64,000 nt of DNA, taken from positions 124,001-188,000 of the IMG/VR virus record IMGVR_UViG_3300020473_000011. The stretch is one strand, 5' to 3'. Shown here in pieces: positions 29,768 to 38,257 of the stretch. The position numbers were made by a program, and so were the translations under genes. Below the pieces are notes generated by a model, which was not told where the DNA came from, made no database searches, and worked only from the letters and a program-made list of their open reading frames with translations. The stretch is from a virus. The first letter of the stretch is position 1, and each line of letters opens with the position of its first letter.

Positions 29768-30028
29768 TTATTCATATAAAGGGGCTAAGTTGTTACGGGC
29801 TTCGGCTTTACGGATAGCTTCTGCTGCTCTTTCGGCGCTTAGGAAAGCATCTTCATCCATCGCACCGCTCTGTGCATAGGATGCAGCTACCTCTTCGCGT
29901 ACAGCATTAAATTCATTAAGCGTCAGTTTTACGTATTGGGTCTTACTAGCCCTGACGCGGTCTTCCTGATCGGGCTTGGTGTTGGCCTTATTCTTGACAT
30001 AGAATTTAGGTGCTCTAAGTTTTGACAT
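29768..30028 (-). CDS. Hypothetical protein, 86 aa
   Basis: Unrecognised. Basic N-terminal part (SKLRAPKFYVKNKANTKPDQ) and helical C-terminal half (DAFLSAERAAEAIRKAEARN). The start follows AAGGGGCTATGT; a longer frame from 30109 lacks such a site and overlaps the upstream gene. Confidence 0.66.
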   Translation of the reverse strand: MSKLRAPKFYVKNKANTKPDQEDRVRASKTQYVKLTLNEFNAVREEVAASYAQSGAMDEDAFLSAERAAEAIRKAEARNNLAPLYE

Positions 30029-30038
30029 ACATAGCCCC

Positions 30039-30332
30039 TTATTTATAAACCATTGAGTAACGCGGGATGTAACCATAGCCACCTGTTGGGATGTATACTC
30101 GGCGGCCACGAAAGCCTGCTTCTTCTGCTGCGTCTCTAATGCGAGACTTCCACGTGTTGTGGCTCAGGGTGATAGCGTTATCCTCGCTGAACTCTTCCGC
30201 AAGTTCTTGGTTATTTGCGTCAAGACCTTCCCAGCCCTTGCCATTCTCACTGCGCTTTCTTGCTGCCCAGTCGACTAACCACTGGATCTGTTCTTTCTTT
30301 GATGTTGGCTTTCTGCCATCGTATGCGGTCAT
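30039..30332 (-). CDS. Hypothetical basic protein, 97 aa
   Basis: Unrecognised. AAGGACTATC precedes the ATG. The sequence (LVDWAARKRSENGKGWEGLD, then WKSRIRDAAEEAGFRGRRVY) suggests a helical, possibly DNA-binding protein. Part of a run of closely spaced minus-strand genes. Confidence 0.66.
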   Translation of the reverse strand: MTAYDGRKPTSKKEQIQWLVDWAARKRSENGKGWEGLDANNQELAEEFSEDNAITLSHNTWKSRIRDAAEEAGFRGRRVYIPTGGYGYIPRYSMVYK

Positions 30333-30340
30333 GATAGTCC

Positions 30341-30604
30341 TTATAAAGGGGTTAAGTTGAGAAAGGCTGCATTGTCATTAATGCCACGCTCTCGTGCAAT
30401 TTTGTTAACAAGCTTAGCAAAGAGTGGGCTTGGTATATCACTCGCTTTGAGTGTCGCCATTTGATCACAATAACGGCACATGAAGTGCACGGAAGGCGGC
30501 ATCGTGTTTGACTCGCGAAAGTCATCAACTGCTAGACCCGTGCGCTGTGCACCACACTCGTTACAGGTGGCATTGATGGTCGGTATTCCAATCTTTAAAC
30601 TCAT
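30341..30604 (-). CDS. Zinc-ribbon protein, 87 aa
   Basis: CNECGAQRTG and, about 30 residues later, CRYCDQMA form a four-Cys zinc ribbon in the first half; the rest is helical (FAKLVNKIARERG). A general nucleic-acid or protein-binding role is likely but not defined. Confidence 0.68.
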   Translation of the reverse strand: MSLKIGIPTINATCNECGAQRTGLAVDDFRESNTMPPSVHFMCRYCDQMATLKASDIPSPLFAKLVNKIARERGINDNAAFLNLTPL

Positions 30605-30612
30605 TGGCTGCT

Positions 30613-30849
30613 CTAAGGTTTTGTTTTATCCACCCAGCCTTCACTAAGTCCCAAGAACTTAGTTAGACCACTCTTGGCATCTTGTACACGCTTATAGCTG
30701 CGGCCGTCTGAGCCGAACCAGCCATCATAGCTTTGGGTACCGTTATGGCGGTTAGCTGGGTCTACACGCAACCTAAAACCATCATGAGCGCTTCGAATGC
30801 TAAAGGTCTCATCATCACATTTTAGTTCTAGGTGTACATGTTTAGACAT
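30613..30849 (-). CDS. Hypothetical protein, 78 aa
   Basis: Unrecognised. The start MSKHVHLELK overlaps the end of the upstream gene and follows AGGTAAAG. Short beta strands around DETFSIRSAHDGFRLRVDP. Confidence 0.6.
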   Translation of the reverse strand: MSKHVHLELKCDDETFSIRSAHDGFRLRVDPANRHNGTQSYDGWFGSDGRSYKRVQDAKSGLTKFLGLSEGWVDKTKP

Positions 30850-31411
30850 TTTCTTTACCTGTTTTGATAGCGATTGGCACCACACTAAATGTTCCCGTCA
30901 TACAGCTCGTACCATGATGGCCGACGGGGGCTGTATCTAGATAATCCGATAGTTCATCAGACACCACAAAATCCTCTTTGAAAGACAACGGGATCTGATC
31001 TTGCCAGCGCTCCATTGCGATACGGTCTTGCTCGGCTAAGTCTTTATCAAAGTAAATCGCTAGCCTTATAGGGCACTCTACATCACTACAGTACAAAGCG
31101 TAAACCTCTGGTGCACGTAACCCCTTAGCGAGGCCGTGGTAGTACTCTTTCATTGCTGGGAGTACGTCAGCCAGCGACAGGTGCTGTTCTGGGCAGCGCA
31201 CAAGTCCACTTGTAAACTCCTGCACAGCTGCAACTTTCACGGCAGTAGGGTTGTTTACGTTGGCCTCTACTTGAGCCTGTAGTGCGACTACGGTGCTTTG
31301 TAGCATGTCTACGTGGTCAAGTATGTCCTGAGCTTCTGCCCCCGTTAGGCGTATACCCATCCACGTATCGACGCTTACTTGGTGTCTTAATTTTTCTAGG
31401 CCGTTTTGCAT
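30842..31411 (-). CDS. Hypothetical protein, 189 aa
   Basis: Unrecognised. N-terminal helical region (AEAQDILDHVDMLQSTVVAL) that may be a coiled coil; one-base overlap with the preceding gene, so translationally coupled. Confidence 0.68.
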   Translation of the reverse strand: MQNGLEKLRHQVSVDTWMGIRLTGAEAQDILDHVDMLQSTVVALQAQVEANVNNPTAVKVAAVQEFTSGLVRCPEQHLSLADVLPAMKEYYHGLAKGLRAPEVYALYCSDVECPIRLAIYFDKDLAEQDRIAMERWQDQIPLSFKEDFVVSDELSDYLDTAPVGHHGTSCMTGTFSVVPIAIKTGKENV

Positions 31412-31644
31412 CAGTGCATTACCTTGTTATCTTTGCTTGGCGGCGCGCTAAAGCGCTCGTCCAGTTCTTTATCTTCGGCACCAGCCATCCAACTACGAAG
31501 GCGATGCCACTTTTCTTCGGTGCAGCTTTCGCACTGCTCGTAGTAGAATGCTTCTTCTGCGGTCATCGTCGCGCCACAATGACAGGGCGTCGGCAAGTAA
31601 TCGCGTTCGAACTCTTTTAGGGTTTGCTTATTCTTTGTTGCCAT
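31411..31644 (-). CDS. Zinc-ribbon protein, 77 aa
   Basis: CHCGATM and CESCTEEKW supply four cysteines of a zinc ribbon, followed by a Trp/Arg-rich helix. Similar in size and layout to the ribbon protein at 30341. Overlaps both neighbours. Confidence 0.66.
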   Translation of the reverse strand: MATKNKQTLKEFERDYLPTPCHCGATMTAEEAFYYEQCESCTEEKWHRLRSWMAGAEDKELDERFSAPPSKDNKVMH

Positions 31645-31936
31645 CAGCTTTCTCGTTTAGGCCAGCTAGAATTTCGCTGATACGTTCACGTAAGTCACAT
31701 TTGCCGTTCTCACTATCAATAAGAGCCATGCCAAGGTAACAGGCCATGGCCGTGTTAGCTGAACGCTTGATCTCGTCATGGTTCGACATATAAGCATTAC
31801 AAAAAGAATCAAAGCGCTCTACAATTTCAGGAAGGGCAGCCTCTGCGTTAAACTTGGCAAGGATAGGCAGTAAGCCCCACTCATCGTCAGGTACGTGCTG
31901 ATGTGAAATGTTTGAATCTGCTATGCTGTTACTCAT
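31628..31936 (-). CDS. Hypothetical protein, 102 aa
   Basis: Unrecognised helical protein. The start is in an ATGAGTAA overlap with the upstream stop, with GGAGCAG upstream; a longer reading from 32005 lies inside that gene. Confidence 0.64.
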   Translation of the reverse strand: MSNSIADSNISHQHVPDDEWGLLPILAKFNAEAALPEIVERFDSFCNAYMSNHDEIKRSANTAMACYLGMALIDSENGKCDLRERISEILAGLNEKADGNKE

Positions 31937-32513
31937 TAATACACTGCTCCGCGCTGGCGTCGACGAGTTGGTCGAGTTTGTTGTTACGGTGTGCCTCATC
32001 GACAATGCGTTTGTAGATGTCTTGGCCTACCTTACTTTTAGATACACGCAGATTCATTAACGTTGCCATAGCCTGATCGTATTTATGAGCATCTATCAGC
32101 GGTTGTATTTCTTGCATACAAATAGCGTGTAGTTCTTCGTATGCCTTACCCAGTGACAATAAGTTATTATTCACCGCGTCAATGGCAGCGCTTAACTTAC
32201 GACGTTTGACGTAGCTATCGAACTCGTACATATCAATAATGTGTAGGTCATCAGTATGACCCTTACAGCGTACCTTTAAGCGATTGTCATTTATCAAAAC
32301 ATAGTAGAACTCAAGCTCTGCCCAAGTAACTGTTAGGACTGTCTTATTAACGGGGTAGCCACTTAGTATCTGTGACCAAGTAGCGTTAGGCGACTCATTA
32401 AAGAGGGTACGCAGCGCGGCCTCTTTGTCGAACTCATCTATTTTCATTAGCCTCTCCAAACTGAGGTGATTGTCTATTCCGATGCCGATGGCCTCTTCGA
32501 AATTAGGTTCCAC
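31929..32513 (-). CDS. Hypothetical protein, 194 aa
   Basis: Unrecognised. N-terminal beta-containing half (TVTWAELEFYYVLINDNRLK) and a helical C-terminal half (AYEELHAICMQEIQPLIDAH). Coupled by one-base overlap to the upstream gene. Confidence 0.68.
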   Translation of the reverse strand: MEPNFEEAIGIGIDNHLSLERLMKIDEFDKEAALRTLFNESPNATWSQILSGYPVNKTVLTVTWAELEFYYVLINDNRLKVRCKGHTDDLHIIDMYEFDSYVKRRKLSAAIDAVNNNLLSLGKAYEELHAICMQEIQPLIDAHKYDQAMATLMNLRVSKSKVGQDIYKRIVDEAHRNNKLDQLVDASAEQCINE

Positions 32514-33058
32514 TAAAGCGCCTCTTCGGGGATCTGAATATCAGACGTTTGCCCGAATTTACTCGAAACCATTGGCACATGTAAATGGCGTATTACGATT
32601 GGCAGCGACGTACGGAAGTCAAACACACACTGTGTGACATCCTTTGGTATCTCTCCGCCGTCACGTGTGGTGAAGACTTCGTCAATACCACGATGAATGC
32701 TCACAAGCTCATACGACTGACCATCATCCGCTTTAACGTACTTAAATTCGAAGCAGGCTTTTGAATGGGCTTCTATAACCTGACCGCCAAACAGTTCGAG
32801 TTCTTCTTCCATTCTCGCGTTGATGATTGTGTACACGATAGAAAGCTCGTCCGTCATTTTACCGTGCTCGTAGTTGACGTGAATACGTTGGTCGGCTGTG
32901 CTGATAATATCGGGGCGTATCGCACGGCTGCTGTAGTTAAACACGTGGTAAGTGTGCTCGTAGTTAACTACGCTTGAGCTGTCCAGCGTGTTTTGGATAA
33001 CTGTTGCATTTACGTCGTTTGGCAGCTGAAATCGAAATCGTAGGGTCGTTGCGTCCAT
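32513..33058 (-). CDS. Hypothetical beta-rich protein, 181 aa
   Basis: Unrecognised. Predicted mostly beta strands (LRFRFQLPNDVNATVIQ, VVNYEHTYHVFNYSSRAI). No membrane segment. Member of the coupled series. Confidence 0.68.
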   Translation of the reverse strand: MDATTLRFRFQLPNDVNATVIQNTLDSSSVVNYEHTYHVFNYSSRAIRPDIISTADQRIHVNYEHGKMTDELSIVYTIINARMEEELELFGGQVIEAHSKACFEFKYVKADDGQSYELVSIHRGIDEVFTTRDGGEIPKDVTQCVFDFRTSLPIVIRHLHVPMVSSKFGQTSDIQIPEEAL

Positions 33059-33060
33059 GG

Positions 33061-33288
33061 TTAGTCCTCGTGTTGGCGCTGGTTGTGTAGCGCGATAATC
33101 TTTTCAGCTTTCATCACCACGTCGTTAGGGCGCTGGCCACTTAACGACATTGCGTGTACGGTTGCTATCGGTGCCGTTGTAACAGTGCTGTACGTAAAGG
33201 CACGCGTGCCAGCAAAGCTCTCTTTCAGCGCTTCCTCACTCGCTAATACGTTACCACCGTCTAGGTCAATGTATATCGTTGTACTCAT
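33061..33288 (-). CDS. Hypothetical protein, 75 aa
   Basis: Unrecognised; starts MSTTIYIDLDGGNVLASEEA on an ATGA overlap with the upstream gene. The motif YIDLDGGN recalls metal-binding loops but is too short to call. Confidence 0.62.
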   Translation of the reverse strand: MSTTIYIDLDGGNVLASEEALKESFAGTRAFTYSTVTTAPIATVHAMSLSGQRPNDVVMKAEKIIALHNQRQHED

Positions 33289-33485
33289 AGCTGATTTACC
33301 TTTGCTTCTGGGTCTTTACGACCACCGTGACCACCATACTTACAATCGGTACACTCCAAGGATGTCTGGTATTCGCAGTCAAACTCTCGCGTCCATTCAT
33401 CCGTATAGCCGAGGCACTTAGGATGTTTTGCAGGTACTGAGGTGTCCAAGCTGGGCAAGATCTCGCTTAATAGGCGGTTCTTCAT
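33285..33485 (-). CDS. Small Cys-containing protein, 66 aa
   Basis: CEYQTSLECTDCKYGG gives three closely spaced cysteines, with another at residue 24, a possible metal site. First gene of a transcription unit; a TTGTACAA box lies at 33562-33569 and the leader contains GAGACC. Confidence 0.62.
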   Translation of the reverse strand: MKNRLLSEILPSLDTSVPAKHPKCLGYTDEWTREFDCEYQTSLECTDCKYGGHGGRKDPEAKVNQL

Positions 33486-33598
33486 TATTTGGGTCTCGGT
33501 CTCTATTATTAAATTTTAGTATCGCTGGTAAGATAGCAGACGTTTGTTTAAGTTACAAGCGTTGTACAACGAAAAGTTCTGTGGGACAGTCAATTTGG

Positions 33599-33805
33599 TT
33601 AAATTGCGGGCATGAAGACGCCACCACAGTAGCGGGTGGTCAGGTCGTTAATGAGTGCTTGCTCAGAGGGGGTTATTTTCGGGTGGTCTACGTACCGCCA
33701 GCGAGTTTCATACATCTGTATTGCATGGTCTGGCCGAATGTAGCGACCATGCTGATCCCACAGCAAGGAATCCAGCTGCGTGTATAGCTTGCGGTCAATC
33801 AGCAT
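33599..33805 (-). CDS. Hypothetical protein, 68 aa
   Basis: Unrecognised small protein (MLIDRKLYTQLDSLLWDQHG), 3 bp after the stop of the upstream gene. Confidence 0.6.
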   Translation of the reverse strand: MLIDRKLYTQLDSLLWDQHGRYIRPDHAIQMYETRWRYVDHPKITPSEQALINDLTTRYCGGVFMPAI

Positions 33806-33808
33806 TCG

Positions 33809-34213
33809 TTAACGTACCATCAGGGCAATGCCTGCGGCTGCGAGTAGCCCGCCAATGATAAAGAAGCCATCGGCCATCCGTCGTATGACCTTTCGATAGT
33901 TGTATTGTAAGTACAAGCGCTCTTGATGTATGCCACCGCCTTCTTCGCCGTGGATATGGAATCGTATAGACTTACCGCGTTCAATGAGTTTTTCTAGGTG
34001 GTCGTCGTCCATAAAGCGTATGTACATGACGGATTCGCGCTCGGTGAAAGGTATGGTTTCCCAATCCAGTCTGTCCCACAAGTGTGAGTGTGGTAATAAG
34101 TGGTTTGTTCTGTCAATGCCATGTGGCGGGTGTATATAGTCGACTTGCAGGTCATCGACCATTTGTGGTGTTGGAAAGCGTCTGTAATACGCCAGTATTA
34201 TTCTTTTGAACAT
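33809..34213 (-). CDS. C-terminally anchored membrane protein, 134 aa
   Basis: Soluble part of about 110 residues with His/Glu-rich stretches (RFHIHGEEGGGIHQERLY), then one helix FFIIGGLLAAAGIALMV at the very C-terminus, as in tail-anchored proteins. Two TTGTACAA boxes arranged as an inverted repeat lie upstream. Function unknown. Confidence 0.66.
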   Translation of the reverse strand: MFKRIILAYYRRFPTPQMVDDLQVDYIHPPHGIDRTNHLLPHSHLWDRLDWETIPFTERESVMYIRFMDDDHLEKLIERGKSIRFHIHGEEGGGIHQERLYLQYNYRKVIRRMADGFFIIGGLLAAAGIALMVR

Positions 34214-34257
34214 AGCGATGTCTTATCGGTTTTTCTAAGTACGGGTAAAAAGAGTGA

Positions 34258-34305
34258 TTGTACAACCAATTTGGGCAAATGGTATTAAACCAACCAGTTG
34301 TACAA
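34258..34305. promoter_or_regulatory. Paired TTGTACAA boxes as an inverted repeat
   Basis: AGTGATTGTACAAC (34252-34266 area) and GTTGTACAATCACT (34297-34310) are reverse complements, 14 bp each, 40 bp apart, upstream of the minus-strand gene starting at 34213. Confidence 0.55.
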
Positions 34306-34313
34306 TCACTTAA

Positions 34314-34394
34314 ATAAGATGAGCGCCACCCTTGTTTATCCAGTAGGGAACAAACAATGGTTTGGTTCTGGTTGGGAACTATGTCTCATCTTAT
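34314..34394. other. Long inverted repeat after the methyltransferase gene
   Basis: ATAAGATGAG (34314-34323) pairs with CTCATCTTAT (34385-34394), enclosing a second pair CTTGTTT / AAACAA. The folded element lies just after the methyltransferase stop and could stabilise or end its mRNA. Confidence 0.45.
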
Positions 34395-34415
34395 CCCTAA
34401 GTATCTCTCGGTGTC

Positions 34416-35501
34416 CTAGGGGGCGAGAACTATAGCAAGGTTCTTCATCAATTTCCAGCTGATTAACGACGGAATCCCGCTGCAACGCTCGTATTGTGAC
34501 TTGATTGGCGTCTCATTATCAAAGCCCCATGTATCGGGTACCGTTTGCAGGCGCAGACTCTCGCGAACAGTGAAGCGACGGCTTGACCCATCAGACATAC
34601 GCATGATCTGTGCAGCGTTCTTACCCATCGGACTCGACATAATGGTGCGTGATGGACGGTCTTTGCTGATCACAGACAGGAACGTCGTGCGGCCACCCGA
34701 TGAATAGTAGGCTCCAAGCATGAAGTCTTTTTGGTCTTGTTCAGGTAGATTACGCCAGTTACCACCTTCGGGAACCTTATGTACAAACGGTTTCTCATCG
34801 TTACGCAGTGTCCATTTCTCGTGGTACTCATGGTTATTGTGACCGTCGGGCGTCTCAGGTAAACCTTTTAGTGCATCGGCCAGCGTGAATTGCACAGGGC
34901 TTTTCTCTGGGAACTGGAACTCACCCTCAAGGTCTTTACGTACCCCAACGATAAAGACGCGCTCTCGGCGCTGGGGCACACCATACTCGGAGCAATCAAT
35001 AACTTGCCACTTAACTTTGAACTCGGTAGACAGGCGCTCAATCATTTCCTCAAAGAAAGGCATATTCTTGCGGTCAACGAGACCACGCACGTTTTCTATT
35101 AGGAACCCTTTAGGCTTCTTGTATAGGTAGCAATCAACGAGTAGTTCAGCAAGGTTACCATTCTTTTCGCAAGCAGCGCCGTTACCCTCTCCTGATCGTG
35201 ACCATGGTTTACAGGGGAATCCGCCTGTGTAGACGTCAGCATCAGGGATGTCGTCAAAGTTAAGTGTCTTTGCATTGAGTACAACGGCAACGTTGGCAAT
35301 GTTCTTGTTAAAGTTACGTACGGCGTGTTTGTTATTATCAAAGGCGAAGATTGTTTCAAAGCCTGCGTACTCTGTCCCAATTGCCCCCACACCTGCACCG
35401 CAGTAGAAGTCCACAACTGTTAACCCGTTCTTTGGTAACTGGGTCATTTGCTCACCATTAGGGCAGCCGTGCAGCTGCGCCTCGTGCACATAATTGTTCA
35501 T
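34416..35501 (-). CDS. DNA (cytosine-5) methyltransferase
   Basis: C5-cytosine methyltransferase, 361 aa. Motif I FYCGAGVGAIG (32-42), motif IV GGFPCKPWS with catalytic Cys97, motif VI ENVRG (136-140), motif VIII PQRRERVFIVG, and motif IX RRFTVRESLRLQ are all present. Motif X, normally GNAVP or GNSIP, reads CSGIPS, so two residues of the AdoMet-binding edge differ. It may protect the genome from restriction. No nuclease gene is adjacent. The leader ATGAGACCAAGAT precedes the ATG. The target site cannot be read from sequence. Confidence 0.93.
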   Translation of the reverse strand: MNNYVHEAQLHGCPNGEQMTQLPKNGLTVVDFYCGAGVGAIGTEYAGFETIFAFDNNKHAVRNFNKNIANVAVVLNAKTLNFDDIPDADVYTGGFPCKPWSRSGEGNGAACEKNGNLAELLVDCYLYKKPKGFLIENVRGLVDRKNMPFFEEMIERLSTEFKVKWQVIDCSEYGVPQRRERVFIVGVRKDLEGEFQFPEKSPVQFTLADALKGLPETPDGHNNHEYHEKWTLRNDEKPFVHKVPEGGNWRNLPEQDQKDFMLGAYYSSGGRTTFLSVISKDRPSRTIMSSPMGKNAAQIMRMSDGSSRRFTVRESLRLQTVPDTWGFDNETPIKSQYERCSGIPSLISWKLMKNLAIVLAP

Positions 35502-35834
35502 ATCTTGGTCTCATTTCTTAGTCAAATTAAGTAGCTCTCTGTAGCTACTTTTTTAAGTCTATCAGTTTTGTTTGTGAGGACCAACTAACTTGTTAGATCT
35601 TTACTGGTGGGGTTGTAGTGCGGGATTGCTGAGTATTTATACTCAAATCGTTGTACAAAACTACTTGCGGTGCAGGCGATTTCGTGTACACTATATACTC
35701 GTAAAAAGGCTAAAACGTGACTAGTAACTTGCCGTAAAAATGTACTAAGATAAAGGGACTAGCTTTGCGACCAGCACTTCAAGATCGTGTTAGCCGTTAG
35801 ATGGATTTAAGAAAAAGAATTAAGGTAGACCGAT
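35502..35834. promoter_or_regulatory. Divergent control region between methyltransferase and diguanylate cyclase genes
   Basis: No gene seen. Holds TTGTACAA (35651-35658) and, 30 bp on, GTGTACACTATATACT, with a good -10 (TATACT). The cyclase leader is about 135 nt. It does not resemble the known c-di-GMP riboswitch classes by eye. Confidence 0.4.
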
Positions 35835-36713
35835 ATGACACACGCAATGAACCCCGAAAATTTGGGGTTGTTAAAGAAGACCCTCGATTCGCTGCCCGAT
35901 GGCGTGCTGGTCGTTTCTCCTGACCGAAAAATTGTTTATGCGAATGACCGATTTATCGCTATGTGGGGGATCCCAAGCACCGTCATGGGGACTCATGACG
36001 ACAGCAAGATACTTGATTATGTTGAGGCGCAGGTCACTGACCTTGAGACTTTCCGAAAGCAGGTAGAGGATTTATACGAGACACGCCGCGAAACAGAAGA
36101 TGAGATCCATCTTACTGATGGCCGTGTTTTTCTCCGCCGAGGGACGTACCACGTTAATGCTGAGGGTGAGACCGCCCACATTTGGGTGTTCTCCGATATA
36201 ACCAGCCTAAAAGCATTTGAGCGCTGTTCGCTTACTGGCGTATTTAACCGCCGTAAGTTCGATGAAGAGTTCGGCTTGCGCCTGCTTGGCATGACAGACA
36301 AGGATATTATTGGCGTAGCGCTACTAGACCTTGATAACTTCAAGCAGTACAACGACAGCTATGGCCACCAGCAAGGCGACCGCTTACTTTCAGAGGTTGG
36401 ACGCTTGTTCCTTGGACGCCTACGTCGTAGAGGCGACACAGCTTATCGTATTGGGGGAGAAGAGTTCCTACTAGTCTGTAAGTGCCGCACTGAGCAACAC
36501 CTGTTTGATTTCATTGATTCAATACGCGCTGATGTTCAGCGCCTTGGCCGTGAGCATGAGAAGAACGCACCTTATAATGTCGTGACCTTTTCGGCAGGCG
36601 TTGGTTTCATACAGGGCAGCGCGAAGGCTGACTACGTGTTTGCCCAAGTAGATAAGGCGCTCTACGCGGCAAAAGAAAAAGGCCGCAACCAACTCGTAAG
36701 GGCTAAGATTTAG
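35835..36713 (+). CDS. PAS-GGDEF diguanylate cyclase
   Basis: Makes the second messenger cyclic di-GMP from two GTP. Residues about 10-125 form a PAS sensor domain (DSLPDGVLVVSPDRKIVYAN, ending VFSDITSLKAFE). Residues 130-292 form a GGDEF domain with LTGVFNRRKFDEE, LDLDNFKQYNDSYGH (Asp165/Asp167) and the active-site GGEEF at 207-211. RxxD inhibitory site R198-D201 sits five residues before it, so feedback control is expected. No membrane segment. AAGGTAGACCGAT precedes the ATG and a terminator follows. A complete, apparently active cyclase on a phage-type genome is unusual. Confidence 0.95.
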   Translation: MTHAMNPENLGLLKKTLDSLPDGVLVVSPDRKIVYANDRFIAMWGIPSTVMGTHDDSKILDYVEAQVTDLETFRKQVEDLYETRRETEDEIHLTDGRVFLRRGTYHVNAEGETAHIWVFSDITSLKAFERCSLTGVFNRRKFDEEFGLRLLGMTDKDIIGVALLDLDNFKQYNDSYGHQQGDRLLSEVGRLFLGRLRRRGDTAYRIGGEEFLLVCKCRTEQHLFDFIDSIRADVQRLGREHEKNAPYNVVTFSAGVGFIQGSAKADYVFAQVDKALYAAKEKGRNQLVRAKI

Positions 36714-36735
36714 TCCTTACCTTTCCCCAGACACG

Positions 36736-36766
36736 AAAAAGCCAGCATTACGCTGGCTCTCTTTTT
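36736..36766 (+). terminator. Intrinsic terminator of the cyclase gene
   Basis: AAAAGCCAGC-ATTAC-GCTGGCTCTCTTTTT, 25 bp after the stop. Confidence 0.85.
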
Positions 36767-36831
36767 CCTAAGCTAATCGCTGGGCAGCGATTGGCGGTAA
36801 AGTACCACCGAACTAGCTGCACGGCAAGTAG

Positions 36832-37344
36832 TTATGCGGCTTTTTGAAATTCAATGTCTTTAAGTGATTCAATTGTAGCCTTGCTTAGCTTAATGTCTTT
36901 TTGTGCATGAAATGCGACGGCTAACCAAACGAGCTTAAAGTTAGCCACACTCGGAACAGGTTTACCGAGCTGAGCTGCGTCCCACTCATCTTTAGACTCG
37001 AAGTCGCAAGCACATGCGCCTTCTAGATGCTCGGGAGCCTCGCGTTCAACCGTATGCCCATGCTTAGCCTCTTCGGTTTCTAAGTGTGTCCAAACCTTTT
37101 CCAGTAACTCGGTGTTACCTTCTTGTTCCATGATGTAGGCATCGACGTCTTGGCGTAGCAAGCCCATCACACGTTGTGCGAGGTCTTCCCAGTCTTCTGA
37201 GAGTGCATCAGCAAAGCGCCACGTATTCTCAACAGTAGGCTCTAGCATAAGCGTCGTGTAGATGCTCGAAGCACGGTCAAACCGCGCCTGTGCAAGCTGC
37301 TCGGGTGTCTGGCTATCACGTGTGTCGTCGGTCGGAAACATCAT
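36832..37344 (-). CDS. Hypothetical protein, 170 aa
   Basis: Unrecognised acidic helical protein (PEQLAQARFDRASSIYTTLM), with CACDFESKDEWDAAQLGKP in the second half. AAGGAGCTGTACT precedes the double ATG. Last of a five-gene minus-strand group. Confidence 0.7.
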   Translation of the reverse strand: MMFPTDDTRDSQTPEQLAQARFDRASSIYTTLMLEPTVENTWRFADALSEDWEDLAQRVMGLLRQDVDAYIMEQEGNTELLEKVWTHLETEEAKHGHTVEREAPEHLEGACACDFESKDEWDAAQLGKPVPSVANFKLVWLAVAFHAQKDIKLSKATIESLKDIEFQKAA

Positions 37345-37355
37345 AGTACAGCTCC

Positions 37356-37781
37356 TTAATGTACGTGCTTATGATCAGGGTTGTCACAACCGCACATGTG
37401 ATAGTCAACTCTGGACTGCTTCGGTATATTACGTAAGACCTCAAGAACACCTTCCATATCTACAGGTGTCAGCTGATAGTGGGTGAAGCTCATGTGGTCT
37501 TCCAAAATCTTATCGTCTGCGTCAAAGATGCGCAGTGCCATTGCACCTAGCTCATCGCCTTTTTTGATGATGAAGAACTCAACGGTGCTCCCGTCGGTAG
37601 ATTCTAAATACATACGGTAGGTGACCTCCGCTGCTCCAAAAGGAATACTACAGCGCGTGAAGTATGTTTGGGCATGCTTCAAGCCGATGTAAGTGCCCAG
37701 TACGTAGGTCGTGAAAGCCTCGGCCACTGGGTTCTCTCTGAACTCTGGGATCTCCGAGATATGAAAGTTTTGTTTAGACAT
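37356..37781 (-). CDS. Hypothetical protein with His/Cys tail, 141 aa
   Basis: Alpha/beta protein of unknown family (FIIKKGDELGAMALRIFDAD). The C-terminus CGCDNPDHKHVH could bind a metal. AAGGGTACCTT precedes the ATG. Confidence 0.68.
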   Translation of the reverse strand: MSKQNFHISEIPEFRENPVAEAFTTYVLGTYIGLKHAQTYFTRCSIPFGAAEVTYRMYLESTDGSTVEFFIIKKGDELGAMALRIFDADDKILEDHMSFTHYQLTPVDMEGVLEVLRNIPKQSRVDYHMCGCDNPDHKHVH

Positions 37782-37790
37782 AAGGTACCC

Positions 37791-38228
37791 TTAATCTTCT
37801 GTTGATGCGCAGTATATAATAGATAGCTTGCGGGTGTCAGGCTCGATACCGTGCATGCCGAAATTACGCGAGGCATCACCCGAGTTATCGTAAACATCCT
37901 CAACAGGAAACGTTTCTTTTAGTTGGTCAACATGAACGCAAATCGAACCTAGTTCCATCATGGCAGTTAGGATTGATTCTTGCTGGCCTGCTTCAAGAGC
38001 GCGGGCAAAAGTTCGGTAGTTTCTTTCGTCGGCGGTGCTTTTTGCAGCCTTGTTTATCTCGTTGCCTAGGATTGACTCAACAGCAACATCGTTACCACAG
38101 CCATTGTCTAGCGCGCTCGATAGTGATTCGGTGGCTTCAACCAGTGCGAGGGCAAGTGTCATCGGGTCTTGCTCTGCTAGTAACTTAATAGCGCGGGCTT
38201 TCTTGTCTTCAAATGTTTGACCTAACAT
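37791..38228 (-). CDS. Hypothetical protein, 145 aa
   Basis: Unrecognised helical protein (ALALVEATESLSSALDNGCG). AAGGACACTAACT precedes the ATG. Spaced 10 bp from its downstream neighbour. Confidence 0.68.
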   Translation of the reverse strand: MLGQTFEDKKARAIKLLAEQDPMTLALALVEATESLSSALDNGCGNDVAVESILGNEINKAAKSTADERNYRTFARALEAGQQESILTAMMELGSICVHVDQLKETFPVEDVYDNSGDASRNFGMHGIEPDTRKLSIIYCASTED

Positions 38229-38257
38229 AGTTAGTGTCCTTATCGGTTAGTTAATTT

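Noticed and set aside
35700-35834. c-di-GMP riboswitch in the leader of the cyclase gene
   Set aside because: The leader lacks the conserved loops of the known c-di-GMP riboswitch classes as far as can be judged by eye.
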